From contig CAYMST010000045.1 in NCBI GenBank assembly GCA_964393115.1, positions 1-23,839 of the forward strand: a DNA stretch of 23,839 bases, given 5' to 3'. Both the position numbers and the translations under genes were made by a program. The DNA is from CAYMST01 sp964393115 (GTDB taxonomy: Bacteria > Bacteroidota > Bacteroidia > Cytophagales > Cyclobacteriaceae). Positions within the stretch are counted from its first letter, which is position 1. Each line of letters opens with the position of its first letter. A model generated the notes under the pieces. The model was not told where the DNA came from. It saw only the letters and a program-made list of their open reading frames with translations, and did no database searches. This document shows positions 7,862 to 16,448 of this stretch, piece after piece.

Positions 7862-9214
7862 ATGAAAATTTCGCTTTCTACTATTTTATGTCTTGTAGTG
7901 TTGTTGAGTGCTAAAGGACAAGGACATCTTCATTATGTTTCGTTACCTACACCCAGTGAATTGATTTCAGAAACCCCTATTAATTTGGTAAAAGTGGTCA
8001 ATAGAACAAAATCTGAAGATATCGGATGGGTTCAGAAAGGAATCACCAATAAACGGGTTACTGCACAATTGGATGGGGGAATAGAACATGCGTTTGATAA
8101 CTATATAACACAAAGTACCAAGGCGCACCCTGATGCTCCTCAGGTTGTTGTAGTGGTAAATGAAATTGAGATTTCGGAAGAAACAAAATTGTCCGTTGAG
8201 TATGGTTATGCTGACCTTTCTCTAGTTTTTTTATTAAGAAAAGAAGGTAAGGATCTCCTGATTACCCAAACAAACACCAGTTTGATTGCGAGTGGAATGG
8301 ACGTTACCCGAAAGCACTCCTTAAGTCTTGCAAAAGCAATAATGCAATGTTTCAAGCAATACAACGAAGTGATGAATAATGAACCTTCGATTAACATTGA
8401 AGTGCAAGGTTTAGATGATGACTTAGATAAAAAAATGGACTTGCAGTTAAAGTCCTTTCCGATGTTTACTCGAGAGTTGCAGCCAGGACTATACAGGAAG
8501 TTTAGCGAGTTTAAAAAGAATAAACCTAGTGTTACTGCTGATTTTGAGGTGGTTAGGGAGAGTCGCAATGCCAAGAAATGGAAAGGTGATTACGGTTTAG
8601 TGCCAATAGACAAATCGACTAAGCGAGAAATCAATAATATCTGGGGGTTTACATATAACGATACAACTTACGTCTATCATAGAAAACAGTTCTTTCCGCT
8701 AAATACTGAAGATTATAAGTTGACCTTTGAGGGATTCGATTTTCTTGATGTAGACGAGATAGTGATAGGAGGAGCTATCAATGCAGTTTCAGAGGCATCA
8801 AGAGCAAAGAATAGTCATATTACCTTTTCAATTGACCCATTTTCTGGTTTGATCAAAGATCCCTATCAAAGAAGGGGGCGGATAAATAGTTCTCTTACAC
8901 AACATAAGTTGGTTATATATCGAAATAAACCTAAGCAAAGAGATGAATCGGTTGAAGTTATGGTCAACGATTCTACTCTGTTGAGTGTGAACGTCCCTTT
9001 TTATAAAGAGATTAGCTATCCTGCTTCCCATGGTTCTGTTCGATTGTGCGCAGGGGATAAATGTCAAAAGGTGGATCTTGAGGGGGTTGAAAAGAGCTAC
9101 TTAGAGATCTTGTGGACAAAAAAAATGGTCGAACCAATTCTTCGCTTACAAACTCAGGAAGAAGGAGCTTATTATGCCGATTTGGTTAAAAGGATTTTGA
9201 AAATAGAGGAGTAG
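7862..9214 (+). CDS. Exported protein of unknown function, 450 residues
   Basis: I do not recognise the family. The ATG at 7862 gives a standard signal peptide (Met-Lys, a hydrophobic stretch to about residue 16, and a small-residue region near AKGQG). The frame is also open from a TTG at 7832, which would add ten residues in front of the signal and overlap the promoter-like box. There are no further clear membrane segments and very few Cys. The N-terminal third alternates beta-like strands (QVVVVVNEIEIS, YADLSLVFLL) and then a likely helix with the sequence KHSLSLAKAIMQCFKQYNE. The C-terminus ends in a charged helix. It probably acts in the periplasm or at the outer membrane. It sits convergent to the minus-strand block, with only 23 bases between the two stops. 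Confidence 0.7.
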   Translation: MKISLSTILCLVVLLSAKGQGHLHYVSLPTPSELISETPINLVKVVNRTKSEDIGWVQKGITNKRVTAQLDGGIEHAFDNYITQSTKAHPDAPQVVVVVNEIEISEETKLSVEYGYADLSLVFLLRKEGKDLLITQTNTSLIASGMDVTRKHSLSLAKAIMQCFKQYNEVMNNEPSINIEVQGLDDDLDKKMDLQLKSFPMFTRELQPGLYRKFSEFKKNKPSVTADFEVVRESRNAKKWKGDYGLVPIDKSTKREINNIWGFTYNDTTYVYHRKQFFPLNTEDYKLTFEGFDFLDVDEIVIGGAINAVSEASRAKNSHITFSIDPFSGLIKDPYQRRGRINSSLTQHKLVIYRNKPKQRDESVEVMVNDSTLLSVNVPFYKEISYPASHGSVRLCAGDKCQKVDLEGVEKSYLEILWTKKMVEPILRLQTQEEGAYYADLVKRILKIEE

Positions 9215-9237
9215 GTAGTTTTGTATTTCAATAGTTT

Positions 9238-9657
9238 CTAATGTTCATCTCCATCGTATTTCCACATAGGAACAGTATCACCCGCTTTTTCAAAGCCACA
9301 TTTCTGATAAAAGTTAACGGCATCTTTATCCGCTGTTAGCATCTGTTGGTGAAAACCGTTGTAAACGCTTGCCAGTTTATCTATGATCATTCGGCCAATG
9401 CCGTATCCATGATAGTCTGGATGAACGAGTAAATGCGGGAAATAAACAACGAGGTGACCATCGGAAATTGCGTTACCGAGTCCGACTAATCGGTCGTCAT
9501 GGATAGCCGTAACTAGCGTATGTGAATTAAGAAGAGCATTTTTTAACGGCTCCGGTTTGGAAGCTGATGACCATTTGTTGGCCTGATAGAGCTCTAGTAC
9601 CTGCTGGAAATCAAAGTCTTTATCAAGAGCTAAGACTACGCGTGTTTTATCTATCAC
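9238..9657 (-). CDS. GNAT-family N-acetyltransferase
   Basis: This small acetyltransferase would move an acetyl group from acetyl-CoA to an unknown amine. The CoA-binding motif A is clear: LLVHPDYHGYGIGRMI, with the R/QxxGxG/A-type turn as HGYGIG. The later KCGF with a preceding NFYQ is the usual motif B region. The frame is open from a TTG at 9678, but I prefer the GTG at 9657 (139 residues). It still overlaps the end of the symporter gene by 11 bases and gives a typical GNAT length. The overlap implies translational coupling to the symporter. The substrate cannot be read from the sequence. Confidence 0.85.
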   Translation of the reverse strand: MIDKTRVVLALDKDFDFQQVLELYQANKWSSASKPEPLKNALLNSHTLVTAIHDDRLVGLGNAISDGHLVVYFPHLLVHPDYHGYGIGRMIIDKLASVYNGFHQQMLTADKDAVNFYQKCGFEKAGDTVPMWKYDGDEH

Positions 9658-11089
9658 TTTTTGAAAATAAACTAACAAGAATAAAAGTAGAAATAGAAAT
9701 AACTAGTGCTGGAATAGCTGCGTAATCCATGTCTATCGGTAACGTAAACCCCATAAGGTTCCCGCCTATGGAAGAGGCGTTTTTATTGAGTAAAAAAATC
9801 AGAATAACAGCGGATATGCCTGCGATGATGGATGCTACACCAGCGGCCTTTTTGACTTTTTTCCTAAAAAAAATAGACATCAGGGCAGGAGAGAGCGAAG
9901 CGCCAAGCATGGTATAGGAAAGGATTGCCATCTCAAGAATAGTGGTAAACTGTGTCATGATCAAGTAGGCCATTATTCCCAACAATACGACTGCTGCCCT
10001 TTGAATGGAGAGCTTTTCGAACCTAGCAAACATGCTACTACTCATCAAGTCTCGCGACAAGTTGGTAGCAGCAACTAATAAGAAGGTATTTCCTGTGGAA
10101 AGAATGATCGCTACACCGGCTGCAAAAACCATTGATCCTAAGAATACCGGTACCTTTTCAAAACCGATGCGCAGGATGATTTCCTCTGCCATTTCGCGAT
10201 TTATAGAGCCGTCAGCCAGATAGAAACGTACGTCATTGTGGTAAAGTCCATAGCCTGCTACTGCCAGGGCACACATAAGTACTTCTATGATGATTACGCC
10301 TGCCAGCATTCCCATCACTGCTTGGCGAGCTGAAGACTTATTGTCCGCTGCCGAAAACTTCTGATACATACCGCTCTCGGTGAGCATGAGTATTAAAGTA
10401 GGTAGTGAAATTCCGATAATCCAAGTAAGCGAGTGACCCTCAAAGACGGTCAAGTGTGTCGGTGAGACCTCCGCGATTGTTCTGAGTATTGACTCTTCAC
10501 GAAAGAAAAAGACATATATCGTTACAAGCAATATCGCTAACGTCATCACCACACCATTGAAGATGTCTATGGAGATAACGGATACCATACCGCCAAACGC
10601 GGTAAGTAACACAATAGCTCCTGCAGCTATCAAAATCCCGTTGTTGACGCTAATACTACCTTCGCTAATAATGTTAATGAGCCTACCACCACCTTTAAAT
10701 TGGTATCCGGCGATGATCATATAAGAGACGATTATCGTGATTGTTGCTAGAGTTTTGGCATGTCGTCCGTAATGCTTTTCTAAAATATCGGTTAGTGTAA
10801 AGCTGTTACTCTCCCTTACTTTGGCGGCAATAAAATAGATGACGATAATACCGATCCATGCACCTGCACTAAATAAAAGCTCGGAAAACCCAGTTCGAAA
10901 AGCCAAGCCTGCTGTGCCGAAAAGACTGCCTGAACCGATCCACGTACAGACTAAAGTGGCGACAAGGGTAAAGACGGGAACATTACGCCCCGCCACGACA
11001 AAGTCAGACTCTTCCTTGACTTTTAAGCTTTTCCAAACAACCAGGCTGATGAGAAAAGCGACATAGATGATGACAACAACCAGATGCAT
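9647..11089 (-). CDS. Sodium:solute symporter family (SSS) transporter
   Basis: The protein has 480 residues with about 13 hydrophobic segments along its length, as expected for the SSS family (LeuT-like fold, Na+-coupled uptake across the inner membrane). Family marks near the N-terminus are a KxKEESDFVVAGRNVP-type stretch after the first helix, followed by a TWIGSGSLFG helix. A Gly-rich YQFKGGGRLI segment comes after the fourth or fifth helix. The start is ATG at 11089, 8 bases after the acyltransferase stop, so the two are probably co-transcribed. The substrate is unknown; proline, sugars, sialic acid and carboxylates are all carried by family members. The neighbouring sugar-modifying genes do not by themselves settle it. 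Confidence 0.88.
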   Translation of the reverse strand: MHLVVVIIYVAFLISLVVWKSLKVKEESDFVVAGRNVPVFTLVATLVCTWIGSGSLFGTAGLAFRTGFSELLFSAGAWIGIIVIYFIAAKVRESNSFTLTDILEKHYGRHAKTLATITIIVSYMIIAGYQFKGGGRLINIISEGSISVNNGILIAAGAIVLLTAFGGMVSVISIDIFNGVVMTLAILLVTIYVFFFREESILRTIAEVSPTHLTVFEGHSLTWIIGISLPTLILMLTESGMYQKFSAADNKSSARQAVMGMLAGVIIIEVLMCALAVAGYGLYHNDVRFYLADGSINREMAEEIILRIGFEKVPVFLGSMVFAAGVAIILSTGNTFLLVAATNLSRDLMSSSMFARFEKLSIQRAAVVLLGIMAYLIMTQFTTILEMAILSYTMLGASLSPALMSIFFRKKVKKAAGVASIIAGISAVILIFLLNKNASSIGGNLMGFTLPIDMDYAAIPALVISISTFILVSLFSKSDR

Positions 11090-11097
11090 AGTAATAC

Positions 11098-11712
11098 TTA
11101 GACCGGTCGGGCAGGCACACCTGCTAATACTAGGTTATCCCCAAAGCTTTCTGTAACCACCGCGCCAGCACCTACGGTAACATTATCACCTATGGTGATG
11201 CCTGGAATCAGTGTGGCACCTGTTCCGATTCTTCCAAATTTTCCAATAGTACAGTTGCCTGATATGTTCACACTGGGTGCTACCTCTGTATAATCACCGA
11301 TCGTACACTCATGAGCGATCATCGCACCAACATTGATTAGACAACAAAGCCCCAAATCAACCTCTCCTTCGATGATAGCTCCAGGGAGAATGCTAACACC
11401 TAAATCAATGCTTCCCACGAACTGGCTAACATTGGCTTTTGGAGAAATTACCTGAGTAAGCGTTGCCCCAGAGTGCTTAAAAAGATCATTCATCTTTTTG
11501 CGAATTCTAGGGACCCCTATTCCGATGCAATAGCGATTGTCTACTTTTTCAAAATGCTCGAATGCCTTATCCACAACATGTATTACTTCGAACTTATCAA
11601 AAATCTTCTGTTTCTTTCTGTCGTGATCGAAGAATAGTAAATTGTCATATTCTTTAGGGTCAATGGCTTCAATGAGCTGTCGTGCAAACCCTCCAGCACC
11701 GGTTACTAACAT
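11098..11712 (-). CDS. PglD/NeuD-like sugar O/N-acyltransferase (left-handed beta-helix)
   Basis: The 204-residue protein has a short Rossmann-like N-terminus (MLVTGAGGFARQ) for the nucleotide sugar. Its C-terminal half is built of hexapeptide repeats (GVSILPGAIIEGEVDLG through AGVPARPV) forming a left-handed beta-helix that binds acetyl-CoA. His134 in VGAMIAHECTIGD sits where the catalytic His of PglD-type enzymes lies. Such enzymes acetylate a UDP-4-amino-sugar made by a PLP aminotransferase, and one is encoded just upstream at 11893-12966. The pairing strongly suggests synthesis of an N-acyl amino sugar for a surface glycan. The sugar itself and the acyl donor are not determinable here. 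Confidence 0.88.
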   Translation of the reverse strand: MLVTGAGGFARQLIEAIDPKEYDNLLFFDHDRKKQKIFDKFEVIHVVDKAFEHFEKVDNRYCIGIGVPRIRKKMNDLFKHSGATLTQVISPKANVSQFVGSIDLGVSILPGAIIEGEVDLGLCCLINVGAMIAHECTIGDYTEVAPSVNISGNCTIGKFGRIGTGATLIPGITIGDNVTVGAGAVVTESFGDNLVLAGVPARPV

Positions 11713-11733
11713 AATATTTGCGATCTAAATTCT

Positions 11734-11776
11734 TTTTGATCACTCGAATCAAGGAATGATATTTCAGTGATCAAAA
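11734..11776. promoter_or_regulatory. 11-bp perfect inverted repeat upstream of the acyltransferase gene
   Basis: TTTTGATCACT (11734-11744) and AGTGATCAAAA (11766-11776) are exact reverse complements, separated by 21 bases. Each arm contains the palindrome TGATCA. The element lies 21 bases upstream of the ATG at 11712 in a 180-base gap inside the minus-strand block. Neither strand has a T-run after it, so an operator or leader structure is more likely than a terminator. Confidence 0.4.
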
Positions 11777-11892
11777 TCATTGTACTAAGTCTGTAATATA
11801 ATTGGTTTGTGACTTAACCATATGTCACTTAACTCAACTTTTATGGATAACTATTCTAATGTATTGAATAATGGCAGTAAGATATATCGCAC

Positions 11893-12966
11893 TTACTTTT
11901 TGAAAAAACTTTTAATCGATTCTGTAACGTAGTTTACTTCTTCATCGGTCAATTCTGGCCAAATGGGTAAGCTAAGATTTTGTTCACAAAAAACTGAAGA
12001 TGCTGGGAAGTATGATTGCTCATTTTGGTAAGCTGGTAAATAAGGTAGTGGAGAGCTATGATATACCTTTGTTTCTATTGTCCTGCTCTTGAGGTAATCC
12101 TTTAATGCATCCCTCTGATTTGAAGTAAATGTGTAAGCATAGTACCCACTTTTGCTCAAAACTAGCTGAGGACTAATGAATGTTCCTAACGTCTCAGAAT
12201 AGTACTTCGCGATTTGGTTTCTTCTAAACACATATTCCTCAAGCCTGTTGAGGTTTTCTGAAAGCCAAACGGCCTGAATGGTATCCAAACGGCTGTTTCT
12301 ACCTCGTTGTTTGGGAAATCCTCCCTCATCGAATCCGTAGTTCGCAAGAGATCTAATGCTCCTGGCCAAAGTCAACGAGTTTGTAGCCACAGCCCCGCCG
12401 TCGCCCAATGCTCCTAACGTTTTCGTAGGATAAAAGCTAAATGTCGCAACGTCTCCAAATTGCCCAGCATTATCACTTCCGTGTGCTTGAGCACAATCCT
12501 CTATGAGCGCTATCTTATGGTCTTTACAGACTTTTGCGATTGAGGATATATTAGCGGTATTTCCAAATAGATGAACAGCAATAACGGCTTTTGTTTTTTC
12601 TCCAATAGCATTACCAAGTTTGGTTACATCTAAGTTGTAAGTGTTGGGATGAATGTCCACAAATACTACTTTGGCACCAACATTACTTACCGCATAGGCT
12701 GTTGATAGCCAGGAAATGGAAGGAACAATAACCTCGTCATTTGGCCCAATACCCAATGCGGCTAGTGATATCTCGAGCGCATCGGCTCCGTTACCACAGC
12801 TAATGCAATGCTTTACCTTAAGATATCTTGCGAAAGCCTCTTCAAATTGGACAATTGGGGTTCCTAGAATGAATTGCCCGGATTTGAAAATACGATCAGC
12901 ATGAGACAAAAGGTTTTGCCTCTGCAAAGACACCCTTCTTGTTATGTCGAAAAAGGGTATATTCAA
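11893..12966 (-). CDS. DegT/DnrJ/EryC1/StrS-family sugar aminotransferase
   Basis: This 357-residue PLP enzyme would transfer an amino group to a 4-keto (or 3-keto) nucleotide sugar. Seen are the N-terminal IPFFDITR opening typical of the family, SCGNGADAL at the cofactor phosphate site, and IEDCAQAHGS with Asp157 contacting the pyridine nitrogen. SFYPTKTLGALGDGGA carries the Schiff-base Lys182. The start is TTG at 12964-12966. The LysM gene's TAA (12970-12972) lies in the same frame, with one codon between it and the start. It is co-directional with the PglD-like acyltransferase downstream. By family knowledge the two would make and acylate an amino sugar. Confidence 0.9.
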   Translation of the reverse strand: MNIPFFDITRRVSLQRQNLLSHADRIFKSGQFILGTPIVQFEEAFARYLKVKHCISCGNGADALEISLAALGIGPNDEVIVPSISWLSTAYAVSNVGAKVVFVDIHPNTYNLDVTKLGNAIGEKTKAVIAVHLFGNTANISSIAKVCKDHKIALIEDCAQAHGSDNAGQFGDVATFSFYPTKTLGALGDGGAVATNSLTLARSIRSLANYGFDEGGFPKQRGRNSRLDTIQAVWLSENLNRLEEYVFRRNQIAKYYSETLGTFISPQLVLSKSGYYAYTFTSNQRDALKDYLKSRTIETKVYHSSPLPYLPAYQNEQSYFPASSVFCEQNLSLPIWPELTDEEVNYVTESIKSFFKK

Positions 12967-12969
12967 AAT

Positions 12970-14001
12970 TTATGGGATGTAAGAAGTATAGATTGGAAAC
13001 TTGGTGTCGATGCCCCCAAGGTGATCATACGCAGGCTTAGAGATTCTAACAAGTAAATTTTTGTTGATACCAGTGTCAGGTAGTTTTCCAACCACTCTCA
13101 CATAGGCAATTTTATTATTCATTTGATTTTTGACCTTTACGATAGTGCCAATTGGAGCGTTACGGTGTAGGCAAAGGAATTTTTTCGTACTTAAACTCTC
13201 GTCTATCGTCGCCGCAAAACCATCCTCTTCCACTTGTTCTATTCCTGATAGGTTGTCATCCGAGTTGTCCACGACAATGGTCTCAACTTTTACAGGTCGT
13301 TGGTGATTGGCCGTAACGGATGTTTTTGGTTTTTCGCTACCTATATTCTGTCCTGCAGATAACACAAGTATTTGCCCTATTTCAAGATTATTGGAAGATA
13401 GTCCATTCCATTCCTTGAGTGTCGCTACGGGAATATTGTATTTGCGGCTAATACCATAAAGAGTTTCTCCTGTGGACACGACATGCCGATCTACTGTCTT
13501 CGAACTTGGAGGGGGCGTGTCAGGAGTTTTTTTCTTGACAATTGGGGTGGCTTTCTTTGGAGGTGTCTGATCCATTGATACAATCAGCGACTGTCCTACT
13601 TCGAGACCTGAGTTTGATAGTTTGTTGATTTGTTTTATGTCAGCTACACTCAATCCGTATTTCCTGCTGATACCGTATAACGTTTCACCTGGTTGTACAG
13701 TATGTGTCTTTGACCGTTTTGCAGTCGATATTTTCCCCTCATATGGGATAAATAAAACTTGGTCTATTGACAATGATGAGTTCAGGCTCTTATTAGCAGA
13801 TTTTATTTTTGCGACAGGTGTCTTGTACCGTCGAGATAAGCTATATAGTGTTTCTCCTTTGTCTACTTTATGGACAATATATTGTACACCGCCTTTTTTT
13901 TCGACGCGCAACGAATCTGCCGCCTTGGAGGAGAATGGTAGTGCCAAACAAACAACGAAGGCAACAACTAAGTGAGCGGAAAAAATGTATCTAAAGGTCA
14001 T
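12970..14001 (-). CDS. Triple-LysM protein with C-terminal double-psi beta-barrel (RlpA-like) domain
   Basis: I use the ATG at 13999-14001 (343 residues), which places a signal peptide (hydrophobic to about residue 22, then SSKAADS) at the very N-terminus. The frame extends ten codons further upstream but this adds nothing plausible. LysM domains lie at about 41-86, 99-142 and 172-215; the second and third share GETLYGISRKY. A low-complexity linker leads to a DPBB-like domain at about 261-343, with HRNAPIGTIVKVKN and RVVGKLPDTG. LysM binds peptidoglycan glycans, so a periplasmic wall-associated role is likely. Whether the barrel is enzymatic is not known. The gene overlaps the upstream gene's end by 11 bases, implying coupled translation. 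Confidence 0.88.
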   Translation of the reverse strand: MTFRYIFSAHLVVAFVVCLALPFSSKAADSLRVEKKGGVQYIVHKVDKGETLYSLSRRYKTPVAKIKSANKSLNSSLSIDQVLFIPYEGKISTAKRSKTHTVQPGETLYGISRKYGLSVADIKQINKLSNSGLEVGQSLIVSMDQTPPKKATPIVKKKTPDTPPPSSKTVDRHVVSTGETLYGISRKYNIPVATLKEWNGLSSNNLEIGQILVLSAGQNIGSEKPKTSVTANHQRPVKVETIVVDNSDDNLSGIEQVEEDGFAATIDESLSTKKFLCLHRNAPIGTIVKVKNQMNNKIAYVRVVGKLPDTGINKNLLVRISKPAYDHLGGIDTKFPIYTSYIP

Positions 14002-14764
14002 GGTAGAATAGATGGGTTTTATCCTGCACAAAAATCATAATGTTTTCCCAAATAGAAAATGTGTGATCGCCAATTCCTGACATTCCTTCACTCAATTTCT
14101 TAATAAATTCCGTTGAACCATCGATTTTGAACAAGCCAATATGTAAGGATAACTTTCCTTTTGCCTCCAAATTATACCATCCAAGTACAAAATGATGGTC
14201 ATTTTCAAAATATTCGATTTGTATTACCGGGGTTTCACTTGCTTTCGAAAGAATAAAACTCTTAAGAACTTGAAATTTTGTAGACTCCTGATCGAAAGAC
14301 GTGGGGTAAAAAAACTTTTGTGAAGGGATATTTAAGGAAACTTTGCTATCTATGGCCTCACCTGTGTCAAAAGAAAAAAATGCTTTTGCTCTTGTATCAT
14401 CGGACTTTTGTCCGAAGAACGCCTGATCGTCAAAGCTGCCAATCATAAGATTTTCTTTTTCCCAGACGATCTCATTGTCGTTTATCGAGTAACCAAATAA
14501 ACTATAATTTGATGGATCATTTTCATCGTTAAAATATTGGAAAAGAATGATGTTATCGACGAGGGCATACGCTTGCATCCACCACCCGTTTTCAAAAGTC
14601 AAACCTTTTAAAATAATTTTCTTTGAGGTTAAGTCTACGATATCAAAGACTACTTCTTGTAGATCATCATCCCTTGATTCGACAATAACCCTCGGTGAGA
14701 AATAGTCAGGGACAAGTCTCCATATCGGGGACGTAAATGAATGTTTACTAGAGGTAATAGCCAA
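13991..14764 (-). CDS. Uncharacterised protein, possibly DUF4905
   Basis: This 257-residue protein has no signal peptide or membrane segment and is probably cytoplasmic. The only in-frame initiator near the N-terminus is TTG at 14762-14764, two codons after an in-frame stop, so it must start there. It resembles the DUF4905 family of Bacteroidota, from memory: an IWRLVPD opening, a repeated beta-rich pattern with aromatic residues, and a GWWMQAY motif. The repeating beta strands suggest a propeller-like fold, which is inference. It is the first gene of the minus-strand block and overlaps the LysM gene by 11 bases. This ties its expression to that envelope protein. No function is assigned. Confidence 0.75.
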   Translation of the reverse strand: MAITSSKHSFTSPIWRLVPDYFSPRVIVESRDDDLQEVVFDIVDLTSKKIILKGLTFENGWWMQAYALVDNIILFQYFNDENDPSNYSLFGYSINDNEIVWEKENLMIGSFDDQAFFGQKSDDTRAKAFFSFDTGEAIDSKVSLNIPSQKFFYPTSFDQESTKFQVLKSFILSKASETPVIQIEYFENDHHFVLGWYNLEAKGKLSLHIGLFKIDGSTEFIKKLSEGMSGIGDHTFSIWENIMIFVQDKTHLFYHDL

Positions 14765-14889
14765 TTTTTATTGATCACGTTAAACGAAAAACTCTCGAAT
14801 ACAAACTTTAATGGAGTGTAAACCCCGTCAAGGTAGTTTTTTCAACAATCTTTTCGTGCTTTATTTTTAAATGGTAAAATTAGCTGTTC

Positions 14890-14919
14890 TTTGTATTAGA
14901 ACATATTTCTTGATTTTTG
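14890..14919 (+). promoter_or_regulatory. Bacteroidota-type promoter candidate for nfeD
   Basis: TTTG (14890-14893) is followed after 18 bases by GATTTTTG (14912-14919), which matches TAnnTTTG at all fixed positions except the first. Transcription would begin about 70 bases before the ATG at 14993. It lies in the 228-base divergent gap between the possible DUF4905 gene and nfeD. Confidence 0.4.
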
Positions 14920-14992
14920 ATTTAATATAAAATTACTATTTCCACTTCATTGTATGCTTTTGTTAGTGAGAATGGATAATGAAAATATAAAC

Positions 14993-16402
14993 ATGAAAAG
15001 TACTTTTCAAATGTATAAATCATACTTTATTGCCCTTATTATGTTGTTAACCTTGACACAAGTGGCAGTACCCAATACAAAAGACTCCCTGAAGCACAGC
15101 GGGAAGGTTCCCTTAGTCTTTGTGCTGAAAATAGCGGCGGAAATTGATCCTAGAACGAATAGGTATCACGAGTTGGCTTTGGAGAAAGCCACGGAAATGG
15201 AGGCCGATTACGTTGTTATTGAAATGGATACCTATGGTGGTGCCTTGAATGACGCGGATGATATGCGGTCCCGAAACTTAAATTTTGAAAGACCATTATA
15301 TGTGTATATCAACAAAGATGCTGCTTCCGCTGGAGCATTAATTAGTATTTCTTGCGACAGTATCTACATGACCAAAGGTGCTAGTATTGGTGCAGCTACT
15401 GTTGTTACTGGTCAAGGAGAGGCTGCTCCCGACAAATACCAGTCATATATGCGGTCAATCATGCGCTCAACGGCTGAAGCGAAAGGTCGGAACCCAAAAA
15501 TCGCTGAGGCCATGGTAGATCAGGATATTGATTTGGATAGTATCGCTCAAGAAGGAAAAGTGATTACATTCTCTACCTCTGAAGCTATTCGCTATGGCTT
15601 TTGCGAAGCAGAGGTCTCAGGTATCGAGGAGATTATGGCTCGATCAGGGGTAGAAGAATATGAAACCTATGAATATAAGCTAGGTGCCGCAGATAGCATT
15701 GTTCAGTTTTTTATTAACCCATTTATCAGTGGTATTTTAATACTCATAATTCTTGGAGGTATTTATTATGAACTGCAGTCTCCTGGCGTTGGTTTCCCAA
15801 TTTTAGCATCGTTAATAGCACTAGTACTTTACCTAACACCATATTACCTCAATGGACTGGCAGCCAACTGGGAAATAGCGATGCTTTTCATTGGACTGTT
15901 GCTAATTGGTCTTGAGGTCTTTGTTATACCCGGGTTTGGGGTGGCCGGAATTGCTGGGCTATCGGCAACGCTTATGGCTTTGGTATTGATTATGCTCAAT
16001 AATGATGTGTTTGATTTTGCTTTTGTCCCCAATAGCTCAGTCATAAACGCTGTAATTGCTACATTGGCAGGGATGTCTGGGTTTATCGTAGTATTGTTTT
16101 TTGGTAGTGAGAAACTCTTTAACTCAAAGGCTTTTCAGCGTGTGACTTTAACAGACACTCAGGAAAAAGAAAAAGGATTCACTTCAAATAAACCGCAAAA
16201 ATCTATGATGGGCAAAAGAGGAGTGGCCTTCACAATACTGCGGCCAAGTGGAAAGGTAATGATCGATGAACAAATTTTTGATGCGACTTCGAGAGGGGCA
16301 TATATTGAAGAAGGAAAAACCATTGAAGTGATCGGGGAAAGCACTAGCTCGCTGAAGGTTAAGGAAATAATAATAATATCAGAACAAGACAAAAACGTAT
16401 GA
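14993..16402 (+). CDS. nfeD: Long-form NfeD: ClpP-class membrane serine protease with C-terminal NfeD OB-fold
   Basis: I use the ATG at 14993 (469 residues), which starts a signal peptide with Met-Lys; the frame is open from 14954. Residues 38-215 form a ClpP/SppA-like protease domain, with the nucleophile Ser112 in KDAASAG. A likely Lys base is near residue 148, as in the Ser-Lys dyad of archaeal PH1510. About five to six membrane helices follow from residue 243. The C-terminal OB-fold starts at GKRGVAFTILRPSGK. Family members cleave the hydrophobic C-terminus of a partner stomatin encoded next door. No stomatin gene is present in this window, which is unusual for the long form. Confidence 0.88.
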   Translation: MKSTFQMYKSYFIALIMLLTLTQVAVPNTKDSLKHSGKVPLVFVLKIAAEIDPRTNRYHELALEKATEMEADYVVIEMDTYGGALNDADDMRSRNLNFERPLYVYINKDAASAGALISISCDSIYMTKGASIGAATVVTGQGEAAPDKYQSYMRSIMRSTAEAKGRNPKIAEAMVDQDIDLDSIAQEGKVITFSTSEAIRYGFCEAEVSGIEEIMARSGVEEYETYEYKLGAADSIVQFFINPFISGILILIILGGIYYELQSPGVGFPILASLIALVLYLTPYYLNGLAANWEIAMLFIGLLLIGLEVFVIPGFGVAGIAGLSATLMALVLIMLNNDVFDFAFVPNSSVINAVIATLAGMSGFIVVLFFGSEKLFNSKAFQRVTLTDTQEKEKGFTSNKPQKSMMGKRGVAFTILRPSGKVMIDEQIFDATSRGAYIEEGKTIEVIGESTSSLKVKEIIIISEQDKNV

Positions 16403-16448
16403 AATGAACATAAACTTTGGCGTTCTAGGTATGTCAACTGAGGACGAG

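Noticed and set aside
9658..9678. TTG start for the GNAT gene
   Set aside because: It would overlap the symporter gene by 32 bases. The GTG at 9657 leaves an 11-base overlap and a complete domain.
9729..11066. Plus-strand reading frames inside the symporter gene
   Set aside because: They are antisense shadows of a clearly conserved membrane protein, with no start signals or recognisable product.
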